The translations under genes and the position numbers were made by a program. A stretch of 64,000 nt of DNA from Choricystis sp. odSpoLacu1. Its lineage: Eukaryota > Chlorophyta > Trebouxiophyceae. The notes below the pieces were generated by a model. The model ran no database searches and was not told where the DNA came from. It saw only the letters and a list, made by a program, of their open reading frames with translations. Shown piece after piece: positions 21,449-31,900 of this stretch (positions within the stretch are counted from its first letter, which is position 1; each line of letters begins with the position of its first letter). The stretch is taken from contig OY253655.1 in assembly GCA_958009055.1 (NCBI GenBank), positions 372,001 through 436,000 on the forward strand, in the 5' to 3' direction.

Positions 21449-23102
21449 ATGCCTCCCCTCCCCCGCCTCGCGGCGCCCCGCATTCGCGTGCCGCCCCCGC
21501 GCGCGTTGGCGCACGGCACACCTGCATCGAACGCGTGGGCGTCCGCGTCCCCTCGCCCCGCGGTCCCGCCCCCCGCCGCGTCGCCGACGCGCGCGCCGGC
21601 ATCGGCGGCATCGGCGGCAAACACGCCCCCGCCTCCTCCTCCACCCGCACCCCCGCCCACACTCAAGTTCAAGGCTCAACGCCCGGGCCACGTCGTGGTG
21701 GCGTCCACCATCGCCCCCCCGGGCGCGGTGGCTATCCCGCTGGCCGCAGCGCTCACGAGCCTCCTTCCCTCCGAATTCCCCTCCGTCACCGCCGCCCGCA
21801 AAGCGTGCCGCCGGGGGGAGGTGCTGTTGAACGGCACCCCCGCCCGCCAGGACGCGCCCGTCGCCCAGGGCGACGCCGTGGCGTGGGCGCCGCGGCTGGG
21901 CGGCGCGTGCGCGCCCGCTGCCGCCACGGCGCTGGCCACCGCGGCCGCCTCCATCATCACGGTGGCGTATGAGGACGACTACATGGCGGTCATCGTCAAA
22001 CCCGCGGGCGTGGCGACGCTGGGGGCGGGCCCTGGAGGCGCCGACGTTGCGTCCGCCCTCCCCTCCCTCCTCTTGCCCACCCCCCTCCCGGGAGCCCTGT
22101 GGCGCCCCCGCCCCGTGCACCGCCCCGACACCGACACGGGGGGCGTGCTTCTGGTGGCCAAGACGCGCCCCGTCCTGGCCGCCCTGACGCGCGCGGTGGG
22201 GGGGGCGTGAAGTCGCGTTTCGGTTCCTGGCCGTCGCGCGCGGCGCCCTCACCGGGTGCGGCCGCATCGCCCTGCCCCTGGACGGGCGGCCCGCTCTGAC
22301 CGAGTGGCGGGCACTCGCCCCCGCGGCCGTGGGGGGGGGAGGTGCCACGCTGGTGGAGTTGCGGCCACTCGCGCCGGGCGCGCCACACCAGCTGAGGCGC
22401 CACTTGGCCGCCGCCGGCCACCCGCTGCTGGGGGATGGGCGGTATGGGGGTGGCGGCGGCGCGTCCCGCCGTGGCCGGGCTGACGAGATCGCCTCTGCTG
22501 GTGGCTCCGCGTCGGCCGCACGTGCGCGCTGCGGGCGGTCGCCCCCACCTCGCGACGCGGACGCGCTGTCGGGCACCACCGCCCTGGACAGGCTGCGCGC
22601 CGATGTGGCGGCCGACGCGCGGGCGGCGGCGCGGGAGGAGGGAGGGAGTGAGGATGTGGTGGCGGTCACCCCCACCCCGCAGCTGGTGCCGCGCGCTCGC
22701 GCTGCCCCAGGCACCCTCTCCGCCGCCTCCCGCCGCCGCCGCCCCTCGTCCGCGCCGCGGCTGGGCGCGCCCGCGGACGAAGAGCCGCCCCCGCCGTCGC
22801 CGTGGACGGCGGGGCTGGTGACGTGCGCGCCCCCGCGCCGCGCCGCGCGGCGGCCGAGCGCCGCGGCGTCCGTGTCGTTTGACCTGTCCACCCACCTGGA
22901 CGACGTGGGGACGCCAGTCGCGACGCGGGCGGCGACGCCCGCGCCGACGCCAATGCCTCGTCGCGCTGCCCCTCGCCGCGCGGCGCCCAGCCACGCTGGC
23001 GCGCCGCGCCCGCTGCTGTGGGCGTCGGCCGTGTCGCTCACCCACCCCGCGACGGGGGAGCTGCTGACGGTGGCATCGCCGCCGCCGGCGGGCATGGCAT
23101 GA
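21449..23102 (+). CDS. RluA-type RNA pseudouridine synthase with S4 domain
   Basis: This is a single exon of about 550 aa. A Pro/Ala-rich, possibly organellar targeting N-terminus precedes an S4 RNA-binding domain (ARKACRRGEVLLNG, DAVAWAP). The RluA catalytic domain follows: YEDDYMAVIVKPAGVATLG, then RPVHRPDTDTGGVLLVAKT with the catalytic aspartate (family consensus H-R-L-D-x-x-T-S-G; here Leu is Pro), FRFLAVARG and GAPHQLRRHLAAAGHPLLGD. These enzymes isomerise uridine in rRNA or tRNA. An 8-G run at 22198-22205 gives a premature stop; seven G would continue directly into REVAFRFLAVARG. The C-terminal 200 residues are low complexity and unassigned. Organelle location is inferred. Confidence 0.88.
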
Positions 23103-23217
23103 TGGATGGTTTTGCTTGTGTGCGTTGTACCCCTTTCCCTCTCAACCTGCGCTGTTCGATGCTGATGTTGTTGTTGTTTTGCTTTCCCATCGTTTCGCAT
23201 CACATTTTTACTCGTGA

Positions 23218-23240
23218 CCCCCCCCCCCCCCCCCCCCCCC
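23218..23240. repeat. Poly-C tract of 23 in convergent intergenic region
   Basis: An uninterrupted run of 23 C on the plus strand lies between the stop codons of the pseudouridine synthase and the multipass membrane protein. It is the longest homopolymer in the window and its true length is doubtful. Confidence 0.85.
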
Positions 23241-23287
23241 TGAAAAACGTTTTAGATGTAACACCACAATCCTCCCAAAACACTTCG

Positions 23288-25174
23288 TCATCGCACCCGA
23301 GGATACGGCAGGTACTGGGGCGGCGGCACGGGCCCCCCACTCGCGGGGCGCAGCACGATGCCGGTGGCCGCCTTGGAGTAGGGCGGAGCAGACGGCGGAG
23401 TGCCCTCAGGCGCCCACCTCACCCCCCGCGGCGGCGGCGTCGGGCCGGGGGGAGGCACCGCGCTGATGAGCCACGCGTCCTCCGAGGCGTCGGGGGGGGG
23501 CAGGCCGGACGGGGAGGGCACGAGGGGGCCGCGCGGCGGCGGCGACGCGGGCGGCGCGGGCGCGGCGCCTTTGGCGCGCGGCGACGACGCAGCACCACCC
23601 GCCACCGTCACCGACGCGATGGCGCCGACTGGGACGCCATTGCTGGACGAGGACGCCGGCGGCAGCGGGGGGGGCGCGCCCCCGGTTTCGCCGCCGCGCG
23701 CGTCGGCCGCCCGTGCGCCGAGCCCCGCCCCGATCGCGACGCCCGCGGCGGCGGCCGCGCCCAGTGCCGCCAGCACGGCGGCGGCCGCCCCCATCGACTC
23801 GTCCCCTGCCGCCGCCACCACGATGCAGCAGGCCAGCGTTTTGACGGCAGTGTAGGCTGGGCCCAGGGTGGTGGTGGCGGTGGCGGCCGCGAGCGCCGAG
23901 ACGGAGGCCGCGGCCGCCGTCAGCGCGACCGCGGCGGCCGCGACGCCGGCGCCTTCTGGGGGGGCGGTGGCCACCAACGCATCCACCGCGGCCACCGCGT
24001 TGGTGAGGGCTGTTGCCACGTCAACCCCGGCCAGGGCGAGGACGGGGTCGTATGTGGGCGTCCCCGCGACGGCGGCCGCGGCAGTCTGTCCATACAGAAT
24101 CCACGCGACCAGCGCCCCGACCGGGCTGCCGCCACCACCGCCGCCACCGCCGCCGCCCAGGGAGGAGGCGGCAGCTAAGACAGCCACGTCTGCGTGGACG
24201 CACGCGTCCCGGCCGACGGAGGCGGCGACGTAGAGGACAGTGGCGACGATGGCGACGAGCAGGGAGGATGTCAAAACCACGCCGACCGCGACCGCGGCAG
24301 CCGTCGGCGCGCCACACATGACAGCCAACGCTAGCCCCACCAACGACAGCGCCAGCACGCCCAGCAGGGTGAAGGTGGCGGCCAGGCGGCCGCCATCCGC
24401 GGCGCGCGCGTGTCGAGACGTGACCATTTTGGCCGACCCCACCGCGTCGGCCAGCGTGGCCGTCAGGTCGGCCGCGCCAGCCGCGGCGGCCGCGGTGGAG
24501 GTGACATCATTGGCCAGGGCTTCCGCGTTTCCAATCCAGGCATTGTTGGCGGGGGAGGAGGGAGGCACTGCCAGTGCCGCGTCGGCGACAGCGGCCGCCG
24601 CAGCCGCGGCCTGCACCCGCGTCCCGTCCGCGGCAGCCGCCACATCCACCAGGAGGCCATGCACCACGTCCAGCGCCGCCATCAGGGAGACCGCGAGGCG
24701 GGGCTCGGAGCGGGCCATGGCGTAGGAGGCGCCCGCAGCACCGGCCAGAGCGAGGACGACGGCCACCACCGACGCAGCCGTGCGCACCGCGCGAGACCCG
24801 CGCGTCGCAGCCCGTGCCGCGCGCCGAGATGCGCGCCGCGCCCCCAGGCAGCAGCAGCAGCAGCGGGCGCAGACGACGATGAGCCAGATGAGCCAGGCCA
24901 GGAGGGAGAGCGCCAGCAGAGCGAGGACGGGGGCAGACCGCGTGGGCACGATGCCCACTATATACGCACTCGTGGGCGTCATCACGTCCCACTGCTCCAG
25001 TGGGGTGATGGTGGACAGCGCGCGCAGAGCGGTCCAGTCGCCATTGTGGTTGGCGCACTCCGCGACGGGGGGAGGAGAACCCGCGGTGGTGTAGACTGAT
25101 GGGTCAAAGGGGGCGGCGTGGGTGGGCACGGCCGCCGCGGCGGCCAGGGCCAGGGCCAGGGCGAAGGGTTTCAT
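23288..25174 (-). CDS. Multipass membrane protein, tweety/prominin-like topology
   Basis: This is a single exon of about 628 aa. The start MKPFALALALAAAAAVPTHA is a clean signal peptide. TM segments are visible at VLALLALSLLAWLIWLIVVC, VVAVVLALAGAAGA, TLLGVLALSLVGLALAVM, GVVLTSSLLVAIVATVLYVA and, near the C-terminus, a weaker Ala/Gly-rich helix. A CARCCCCCLGARR cluster follows TM1 on the cytosolic side, and two large helical lumenal loops separate the TMs. The tail is Pro-rich and disordered. Topology and the Cys cluster resemble tweety/prominin-like proteins of plants and animals, but identity is too weak for a firm family call. Transport or membrane-curvature roles cannot be decided. Divergent from a small gene by 102 bp. 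Confidence 0.7.
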   Translation of the reverse strand: MKPFALALALAAAAAVPTHAAPFDPSVYTTAGSPPPVAECANHNGDWTALRALSTITPLEQWDVMTPTSAYIVGIVPTRSAPVLALLALSLLAWLIWLIVVCARCCCCCLGARRASRRAARAATRGSRAVRTAASVVAVVLALAGAAGASYAMARSEPRLAVSLMAALDVVHGLLVDVAAAADGTRVQAAAAAAAVADAALAVPPSSPANNAWIGNAEALANDVTSTAAAAAGAADLTATLADAVGSAKMVTSRHARAADGGRLAATFTLLGVLALSLVGLALAVMCGAPTAAAVAVGVVLTSSLLVAIVATVLYVAASVGRDACVHADVAVLAAASSLGGGGGGGGGGSPVGALVAWILYGQTAAAAVAGTPTYDPVLALAGVDVATALTNAVAAVDALVATAPPEGAGVAAAAVALTAAAASVSALAAATATTTLGPAYTAVKTLACCIVVAAAGDESMGAAAAVLAALGAAAAAGVAIGAGLGARAADARGGETGGAPPPLPPASSSSNGVPVGAIASVTVAGGAASSPRAKGAAPAPPASPPPRGPLVPSPSGLPPPDASEDAWLISAVPPPGPTPPPRGVRWAPEGTPPSAPPYSKAATGIVLRPASGGPVPPPQYLPYPRVR

Positions 25175-25276
25175 AGCGGGGAGGAAACAAGAGGAGCGTG
25201 TGGTTGCTAAAAACGACGCTCCCGCGCCCGCTCGCACGGGTCAACACACCACTCTACCCCCTTTCAAAACCAAACC

Positions 25277-25525
25277 ATGGCGATCGACGCCTGCGCCTCC
25301 ATTAGCGTGGCCCCTCTAACCCCCGCCGATGCGCGCCCGTCCCTGGCCCTGCTGGCGGCCGAGTTTGAGGGGGAGCTTGCGGGCGTCGGTCTCACCCCCT
25401 CTGCCTGGATCGCCCTTGAAGCGGCCGCCCTGGCCCGCGATCCCACCGCCCTGGGCATCGTGGGCGTGGCCCTTGAAGCAGCGCACCCTGTCACGCCGAC
25501 ATTGGTGCTGGATGTGGCGTGGTGA
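25277..25525 (+). CDS. Small protein of unknown function
   Basis: A single exon of about 82 aa starts MAIDACASISVAPLTPADAR in a good context (AACCATGG) and ends VLDVAW then TGA. The sequence is Ala/Leu-rich and probably helical, without signal peptide or membrane segment. Its opening resembles the first strand-helix of GNAT-type acetyltransferases (VAPLTPADARPSLALLA), but the catalytic region is absent, so that link is weak. It shares a 102-bp divergent promoter with the multipass membrane protein and converges on UBC12. Confidence 0.5.
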   Translation: MAIDACASISVAPLTPADARPSLALLAAEFEGELAGVGLTPSAWIALEAAALARDPTALGIVGVALEAAHPVTPTLVLDVAW

Positions 25526-25712
25526 TTTTTTGGGATGTGTTTTGGGAGCAGAGAGGAGGGTGAGGTGGGTGGGTTGTGCGCGACCGATCGATCATCGTGA
25601 AAAAAAACAAGTTTTGATGCGCAAGAAAAAGACGCGTTGGTTTTGCAGACACACACACACACACACTCAGCCGCCCCCATACATAAAAAACAGAGAGCAA
25701 ACAAAACACACC

Positions 25713-26466
25713 TCAAGCCCTGCACGGCGGGAAGTAGTGCCCCCCAATCTGCACCCCGCGCGCCACCGCGGCCGCCACCACCGACTCAAACTGGGAGGGA
25801 CTCGCCGTCATCATGGCGGCCGCCTCCTTGTTGAGGGGGTCGTCCGGGTTGGGGTCGACCAGCAGAAACTGGAGGCCATGCAGAATCGAAGTCACGGACA
25901 GCACGGGTTTCCAGTCCTCCCGCAGAATGTTGAGGCACACGTTGCCGTCGGTGTCGATGTTGGGGTGGAACACTTTGGTGGTGCACTTGACTTTGGGGGG
26001 TTCGTGTGGGTAGCCGGGCGCGATGGCGACGGAGAAGGCGAAGCGGCCGCCGCGGTAGGGGCCATCGCGCGGGCGCAGCGCGAGCTCGAACCGCATGGGC
26101 TTATCCCTGCCGTCAGGGAAGGAGATGGTGGTGGTGTTGTCCAGGGTGAGTTCGGACAGGTCTGGTGGGGAGTGTTGGGTGGGGAGTGGGTGGGCGTGGT
26201 TGAGGTGCGACACACACACACAGCCGTCCCCCTCTCCCTCTCTCTTCACTCACCTTTCTGCAGGCGTAGCTCGCCAGGCGGTTGCTTGGTGCCGGCCGGC
26301 GCGGCGGCGTCCGCCTTTGCTTTTTCCTGGGGTGTGGGAGGTGGGGTGTGGGTGGGTAGGTCGGCGAGGCGCGCTGTTTCTTTTTGCTGTCCTTTCGCAT
26401 CGGCTCTCTCCCCGCGCTCCCTCTCTCCAACCCTTCCCGCACCTTGACGCTGAACAGCTTGATCAT
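25713..26466 (-). CDS. UBC12: NEDD8-conjugating enzyme E2 UBC12
   Basis: Exons are 26466-26443, 26326-26254 and 26161-25713, about 181 aa. It accepts NEDD8/RUB from the AXR1-ECR1 E1 and passes it to cullins with RBX1, activating cullin-RING ubiquitin ligases. The N-terminal peptide MIKLFSVK, which UBC12 uses to dock on E1 and DCN1, is encoded alone by the 24-nt first exon. The E2 core is complete: GYPHEPPKVKCTTKVFHPNI, the active-site cysteine in GNVCLNILREDWKPVL, and VDPNPDDPLNKEAAA. Length equals the family norm. Cytosol and nucleus. Confidence 0.97.
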
Positions 26467-26721
26467 GGTGGCTCCCTGGTCACGCTGCTGGGGGCGGTGG
26501 GGCGGGGACGGAGGGAGAGGGGCGCGCGATGCGGATGCCTCCGGGGGTGGCGGTCTAATGGGGCCCGCCTGGCGTGTGGCGCTCGGGAGGCGGGCGTGTG
26601 CACGCGCTCCGGGGGGCGAGAGGCACGCGCGCGTGCGGGTGTGTGGGTGGCGGGAGGCGCAGGCCCACGCTTTTTGTTTTGCAAGTGTGTCGTCCAAAAA
26701 AACCCTCTCCCCCCGCCTCCT

Positions 26722-28636
26722 TCACTCGCCCACCTCGGCATACCACGCGGCCGCCGGGTCGTCCCCATCCTCGCCGCCGTCGCTCCACGGGCCAGCCGCG
26801 TCGTCTTCCGCGCCGCCACCCGCCGCCCAGCCGGCGTCGTTTCCGCTCGCCTCGTAAAAATCGCGCACCGCGGCGCCGCCCGCGTCCCAGCCGCCGTCGC
26901 CGGCGCCACCGCCATCGTCGCCGACCGACCACAGCCCCGACACGGCCAGCGTGTCTGCGTCGGCGGGGTCGGCGGAGGCGGCGGCAGTCACGTCTGAGAA
27001 GTCGTCATCATCCCACGCGAGCGCGGGTTCCTTGACCCCCCCAACCGCCCAGCCACCGCCACCGCCGCCGCCACCGCCCTCGGTCCAGGAGGAGCCGCCC
27101 GCCCGGGACACGGCGCCGCGGCCGCGGCCACCGCCGCGCGGGGCGTATGCGGCGCCGTGCCCGCGCCCGCCGGCGTGGCCGCCGCGCGAGCCGTAGCCAC
27201 CATCGCCGCCTGAATCCCAGTCGGCGCCGTAGCCGGTCCCACGGCCACGACCGCCACCGGTGCCCCAGGCCGCCGCCCCCGCGCCAGGCGGGGGCGCCAC
27301 GTTCCAGCCGGCCGCGGCGGCCGCGGCGGCCGCCACCGACGCGGTCTGCGCCGCGGCCGCCACGCGCGCGCCAAACGAGGCGTCGACAGAGCCGGCGTCA
27401 TAGTCGTCGCTCAGCCAGGTGGCTGTGCCGGCGGTGGGCACGGGGGGCGGAGGGGGCGCGTCCTTGGCTGTCGCGTCCGGCAGGGGCGGCAGCGGCAACC
27501 CTGGATTCTCCATCTCCCACACCGTGGCCCTGTCCCACACTTCGGGCGTCGCCTCCCACTCGCGGGCGGCGGCCAGATCAGCATCCGGCAACGGCAGCGG
27601 CACCTGGTCCTTGTCAAACGAGGTGGCGGCGCCCTCCCTGTCCGTGTACCCGCACACACGCCCCACCTCGATCAACACCTTTTCATCATACGTCTTCATG
27701 TTGATGATGCCTTTGGAGATGTACTCGCCCAGGGACTGGTCCATGATGGCTCGAAAGAAGACGATCGTGCCGCCGCGGTAGGCGACCGTGCGCGTGCCCA
27801 TCTTGCCCGCCGTGAACGACCACGCGCGCACCTTCTTCTTGAAGACGGCGGTCTCGATGGTGCGGCGGGTGCCGCCTGTTGTGTGTGGGGTGTGGGAGGA
27901 GGGTGGGTGGGTGTGTTTTGTGCGCAAAACACACGCACCTCCAAAAACCCTCTCTCCTCAACTCACCTTCCAACGACCCCAGCCGCTTCTCCGCCCCCTG
28001 CAACCACTTGGCCACCGTGGACGCGGCTCGCGCCCCTCCGCCCTCCTTCTGGGGCAGCTCCACGCCCCACCACTGGGGGGTGGAGGGGTCAGCGTGTGCG
28101 CTGAAGTCCGGCCGCCCGTCCACCTCTCGCCGCGGCGTCGGCACAAAGATGGCCTCCCGCGCTGCTTGAGCCGCCGCTGACGCGCGCGCCAGGGCGGCGT
28201 GCCCCGTCTTGGCCGCACGTGCGCGCGCCACAGCGGCCGCCCGGGCGGACGGCGCGCGCGCGTCGGACCGCGTGGCCGTGGACTCCAGTTGAGCAATCTC
28301 CAGCTCCTCCCGCTGCCGCGCGATGGCGTCCGCGTCCAGCCGCATCCAGTCGGGCGCCTTCTTGGCCCACTTGTCGGGGGCGGTGACGCGGAAGGAGCCC
28401 GCCATGCGGGCCGCACGCTTTCGCTGGGTTGGCGCGCCGTCGCGGCGGCCGCCCGGGGGTGGTGCGGCGGCGGCGGAGGAGGCACCTGCCGCGACGACGG
28501 TGGCGCGGCGACCAGAGGTGACACCGTGAGTGTTGACGCTGGTGCGGGAGGGCGTGGAGGCGGCGGGCGGCGCGGCGGGCGGGCGCGACACTTTGCACCT
28601 GGCGCCTGGCGCATGCAGCGGCGCGCGGGCGTGCAT
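26722..28636 (-). CDS. Large Gly/Ala-rich protein, unknown, possibly plastid-targeted
   Basis: Exons are 28636-27967 and 27875-26722, about 607 aa; the intron is phase 1. The N-terminus is basic and Ala/Pro/Ser-rich like a transit peptide. A hydrophilic helical region follows (MRLDADAIARQREELEIAQL). Across the splice junction comes a compact, well-conserved-looking block (FKKKVRAWSFTAG, TVAYRGGTIVFFRAI, GEYISKGIINMKTYDEKVLI). The C-terminal half is low complexity: Gly/Arg repeats (GRGRGTGYG, GGRGHGAAYAPRGG) of the RGG type and then acidic Asp/Gly/Ala sequence. RGG tracts usually bind RNA, so an RNA role is possible. I do not recognise the folded block. Confidence 0.65.
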
Positions 28637-28863
28637 TGGTGGGTGTGGGTGGGCGCACAGAGTGCCAGTGGTGGCAGGAAGTGTTTAGTGGGTGGTGTGT
28701 GCAGTGCGCCAGTCGGGGGGCTGTGGTGAGGGGCCCGCACGCGGGCCCGAGGAAACGCAAAGAACAGAGTGTCGACGACGTGTGCGTGTCGGAGAGACGG
28801 GCGAAAAAGACTTTTTTCACACAACAAAAAAGCGAAAGAAAAAATGGACGCCCACACACGGTG

Positions 28864-28902
<39 letters not shown>

Positions 28903-28999
28903 GGGGTTTCCCTTGATTGTGAAGCTCGAAAAAGAATTGGGATGGGGGTGGGGTGGGGGGAAGATAGACGAGAAAATACGACGAAACACACGCACACAC
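28637..28999. other. Intergenic with long (AC)n microsatellite
   Basis: About 360 bp lie between two minus-strand genes. The stretch holds the promoter of the Gly-rich gene and the 3' UTR of EF-3. The main feature is an AC tract at 28867-28900. A-rich tracts near 28805-28850 and 28925-28985 are the most AT-rich sequence nearby. No gene is supported. Confidence 0.55.
28867..28900. repeat. (AC)17 microsatellite
   Basis: Seventeen uninterrupted AC units, the longest dinucleotide repeat in the window, lie between the EF-3 3' end and the start of the Gly-rich gene. Confidence 0.9.
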
Positions 29000-31900
29000 C
29001 TAAAACCTGCGCGCCGCCCTCAACTTTTTTTGTTCCTCCTTGATCTTCTTCCTCTCCTCTGCCGCCTTCTTCTTCTCCTCTTTCAGGCGGGCGGCCTCCA
29101 GGATGGCGGCGTCCAGGGCGTCCCCCTCCAGCACCAGGTCCTTGCCCGACGCCGCGCGCGGCAGAAACACAGACACCGTCGTCTTCTCCTTTTCGGGCAG
29201 CGCCGCTCCCACGCGCCTCGTCACAGCCACCGTGTGGTGGGCCACGTCCCACGTTTCGTCGCACACGGCGTCGGTGAACTCTTTGCAGTGGGAGATGACG
29301 ACGACCCCGCCGCCAAAGGCGTCCAGGCCGGCGACGAGGGCGGCGAGGGAGTCGCGGTCCAGGAAGTTGGTGGGTTCGTCCTGTGGTGGTGAGAGGGTGG
29401 GTGTGGGGGTGAGTGATGGGCAGAGGAATGGTTTTTGTCTTTGGTCGGCGCCGAAACACTCCAACCCCCCTCTCTCCCCTTCCCTACCACTCACCAGCAC
29501 CACAATGTGTGGACAGTTCCAGCACGCCGCCGCCAGCACGACCTTGACCTTCTGCCCGCCCGACAGCCCCCGAATCGCAGAGTGAGCCGCAAACTCGGCG
29601 TCCAGGCCAAAGTCGCCCAGGTGACCAATGATATCACCCGCGGTAAAGTCTTTGGCCCCCGCCGCCATCAACCCTTCCCGCGTGGCCTGCTCCGCGTCTA
29701 CGTCGTCCACAGCTTTGGAGAAGCCGAGGGCCACCAGCTCGTCGCGCGGCATCCACGTGTTCTTCTTGTCGGGCAGGCCCACCCACTTGATTTCGTACTC
29801 AAACGAGTTTTTGTGTTTGCGCCGCCCGACCAGGCTCTTTACGGTGCGCGACTCGCCCGCAATCACCATGGGCCTCGCCATGGCGGCCGCCTCCTCGGCG
29901 CTGACTTGGCGGGTGGCTTTGGCGGCGGCCTCCCTGTCCTCGCCACCGCCCCACCGCCACTGGATGTAGGCGAGCGGCGTCTCGTCCAGGTGTTTCTCCA
30001 CGTGGTGGAACGCGTGTTGGGCGACGTAAGCGACGCGCAGGGAGGGGTGCTTCCAGTAGGTGCCGCCATCGGGGGCGGTCTCGCCGGTGAGGAGCTTGAT
30101 GAGGGTGGACTTGCCGGCACCGTTGGCGCCACGCACAGCAATTCGCGACGACAGCGACACGGTGACTGCGACATTGGTCAGCTGAGGGCGGGGAGCGCCC
30201 GGGTACGTAAAGGCGACGTCCTTGAGCTTCAGGATGGCGCGGTCGCGGGATGAGACGCCGACCAGGATGCCGGGCTGCGGAAACTTGAAGGGCGCGGGCG
30301 CGGAGGCCAGCGAATAGTAGGACGCCGCCGACGGCACGCGCGCCACAAACGCACTCAGGTTGCCCCGGTACGGCGTCAACCGCTTGTCCTTGTAGTGCAG
30401 GATGTGGGTGCACACGTTGTCCAGGAAGCCGGAGTCGTGCGAGACGATCATCAGCGTGACGTCGGGTAACGATGTCAAATAGTTTTCCAGCCACGCCACG
30501 TTGGTCACATCCAGGTGATTCGTCGGCTCATCCAGCAGCATGATGTCAGCGCGCAGCAGCATGGCGCGCGCCAGGGCCAGCTTCATCTTCCAGCCGCCCG
30601 AGAGGGAGCCGACGGGGGATGCGCGGCCCGCGTCGTCAAAGCCGACTTGGGCGAGGGCGCCGTCCACCGCGGCCACGTCGGGCCTGTCTTTTCCCTCCGC
30701 AACCAGCTCAGGGTGGGTGTGCACATAGTCGCGCACGCTGATGTCGGCGTCGGCATCGATGTTGGATTCCACGTACGCGGTGCGCACGTCGGAGCGATCA
30801 GGGAACCCGTCCACCTTGCCACCCGCGATGGCCCGCATCAGCGTCGACTTGCCGACGCCGTTGCCGCCGCACAGGCCGTAGCGGGCGCCACGGCGCAGGC
30901 GCATGCGGGCGCTGGAGAGAAGAATCTTGCCGCCGTACGCGAGCGAAAACTCACAGTCGCACAGCAGGGGGCGGCCGTCGTCGCCGTCCGAGTCGCCCGC
31001 GTCGCCGTCTTCCGAGGCTTCGCCGCCGCCGCGGGCGGCGCGGGCGGAGGCGAGGGCGGCGGCCACAATCTGGCCCAGGGTGCCGGCTTTGGAGGGGGTG
31101 CGCGGAGTCGGGGGCGCCTGGGGCGTCGCGGGCGCGCCGCTGGGTGGGGTGGACGGCGGCGTGGACGGCGGCGTCGCCGGCGCAAACGCGGCGGCGTCGC
31201 CCTCGGACCCGATGTAGGGGGCGAGCAGGGGGGCGAGGCCGTCGGTCCAGGTGGCGCGGTCAAAGGAGCGTTCGGCGGCCAGGCCGGCAGCCACAGCCCC
31301 CGCATACTCGACCGCCGCCGCCGCGGACGAGGGCAGGGGGGTGCCGGCCGCGTCGGCCGCGCCAGACAGGGCGGCCACCGCGTCGCCCGCGGACCACTCG
31401 CCGTCGGGGGGGGCGGCGCCCGCGCGCGCGGCCGCGTCCTTGAGCGCGGCGACCGCACCCTCAACAACCGCCCGACACTCTGGGTTGGCGGTCTCAGCGG
31501 CCGCCTTCTCGAGGCGGGGCAGCAGCGTAGGAAAGAAAGCTTCCGCGTCGCGGGGGGAGTAGACCAGTTTGGCCATGTTGGCCGTGATCAGGGCCGTCTT
31601 GCGCACGGTGACCGTGGCCTTCGTCCGCAGCCCCTTGATGATCAGGGGCACCAGCACCGCCAGCGTGGGCGCCTCCACGGGCTGCACGAAGGTGGTGCCC
31701 GCGACCGTGGTCACACACTCGGGCGCGGACGCGGGGTGCGCCATCGCGTGCAGAATGGTGGGCACAGCGGGGGCGAGGTCCGGGTTGCCCACCAGAGCCA
31801 ACGCTTCCGCCCCCGCCTTGGCGGCCGCAGCCGCAACCTCCGCCTTGGCTTCGCACATCATGGCAGACAGAGCGGGGACGAGGGTGGGCAGGCGCGCGGT

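Noticed and set aside
20936..23203. Minus-strand frame of about 755 codons opposite the pseudouridine synthase
   Set aside because: It is His/Arg/Gly-rich with no motifs, while the plus strand carries S4 and RluA motifs.
28867..28900. Telomere-like or centromeric repeat
   Set aside because: It is a plain AC dinucleotide tract in an intergenic region, with no telomere-type heptamers or longer satellite structure.
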